Part shown: positions 4,773 through 5,365 of the stretch, in pieces
Position numbering within the stretch: the stretch's first letter is position 1
Layout: the number at the start of each line of letters is the position of its first letter
Assembly: GCA_934358955.1 (NCBI GenBank)
Contig: CAKRLC010000123.1
Coordinates: 1-5,365, forward strand
Direction of reading: 5' to 3'
Length of the DNA stretch: 5,365 bases
Source of the DNA: an uncultured Roseburia sp.
Lineage (GTDB): Bacteria; Bacillota; Clostridia; Lachnospirales; Lachnospiraceae
The notes under the pieces: generated by a model
What the model was told of the DNA's origin: nothing
Seen by the model: only the letters and a program-made list of their open reading frames with translations
Databases searched by the model: none
Made by a program: the position numbers and the translations under genes

Positions 4773-5365
4773 ATTGCTAATCTTGTTTTTCTGTTTTTTG
4801 TGATTTTCCGATGCATGTGCTGGCAGTGATATTTAAAATTGATTTTCTATTGGCAAATCTTGATTTTCTGCTTTTTGTGATTTTCCGATACCAGTGCTGG
4901 CAGTGATATTTAAAATTGATTTTCTATTGCTAATCTTGTTTTTCTGTTTCTTGTGATTTTCCGATGCCTGCACTGACAGTGATATTTAAAATTGTTTTTC
5001 TATTGCTAATCTTGTTTTTCTGTTTTTTGCGATTTTCCGATGCCAGTGCTGACAGTGATATTTAAAATTGTTTTTCTATTGCTAATCTTAATTTTCTGTT
5101 TTTTGCGATTTCCCCATGCCTGTACTGGCATCGATTTTTAAAATTGTTTTTCTATTGCTAATCTTGTTTTTCTGTTTTTTGTGATTTTCCGATACCAGTG
5201 CTGACAGTGATATTTAAAATTGATTTTCTATTGCTAATCTTGTTTTTCTGTTTTTTGCGATTTTCCGATGCCTGCACTGACAGTGATATTTAAAATTGTT
5301 TTTCTATTGCTAATCTTGTTTTTCTGTTTTTTGTGATTTTCCGATACCAGTGCTGACAGTGATAT
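4773..5365. repeat. Tandem array of a 76-bp unit, 7.8 copies, open at the window edge
   Basis: Units begin with ATTGCTAATCTTG at 4773, 4849, 4926, 5002, 5078, 5154, 5230 and 5306. Spacing is 76 bp, except 77 bp for the second unit, where ATTGGCAAATC replaces ATTGCTAATC. Each unit has a T-rich half with TTTTTCTG and TTTTCCGAT, a GC-richer core around CCAGTGCTGACAGTG, and a common AGTGATATTTAAAATTG block, partly changed in the fifth unit. The period is not a multiple of three and stops occur throughout, so it is not protein-coding. There are no unique spacers, so it is not CRISPR. The stretch from 4523 to the edge (over 800 bp) holds no gene that I can support. Function unknown; a rapidly evolving minisatellite next to an unseen gene is the plainest reading. 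Confidence 0.93.

Noticed and set aside
4773..5365. CRISPR array
   Set aside because: The whole 76-bp unit repeats without unique spacers between short repeats, and no cas genes are visible.

Overview
The window looks like chromosome of a Gram-positive Clostridia, most likely a Lachnospiraceae-type gut bacterium. The reasons are strong AGGAGG-type ribosome binding sites before nearly every gene, AT-rich spacers around moderately GC coding sequence, TTG start use, and a LacI-family regulator whose N-terminus (MATIKDIAERAGVSTTTVSN) is of a style I associate with that group. This placement is inference, not a database result. All five genes lie on the minus strand, so the window is best read from right to left.

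Right to left: (1) 4773-5365 is a non-coding tandem array of a 76-bp unit, 7.8 copies, running off the window edge. (2) 4514-4772 is a spacer with a candidate promoter and three degenerate copies of a ~20-bp direct repeat. (3) 4055-4513 encodes a 152-aa protein I cannot assign. (4) 3011-4039 encodes a LacI-family repressor, 15 bp behind it and probably co-transcribed. (5) 2919-2970 is the terminator of that pair. (6) 2651-2930 is a 280-bp imperfect palindrome, MITE-like. (7) 2555-2629 is a sigma-70 promoter bracketed by two perfect 16-bp palindromes exactly 59 bp apart, the best candidates for the LacI operators. (8) 1534-2496, 701-1513 and 1-704 (cut by the window edge) encode the IIAB, IIC and IID subunits of a mannose-family PTS permease, with gaps of 20 bp and then a 4-bp ATGA overlap.

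The inferred circuit is a local, substrate-induced one. The LacI-family protein senses a sugar or sugar phosphate and controls the PTS promoter next door through the paired palindromes. IIAB receives phosphate from HPr on His9 and passes it to His168, and IIC/IID carry the sugar across the membrane and phosphorylate it. The substrate cannot be read from this sequence; no catabolic enzyme is in view. The layout differs from the well-known Firmicutes mannose/fructose PTS operons run by LevR/ManR with sigma-54: I see no -12/-24 promoter here.

The transport genes are ordinary. The parts worth a second look are non-coding: the duplicated operator module, the 280-bp palindrome, the 76-bp repeat array and the short repeats upstream of the unknown gene.
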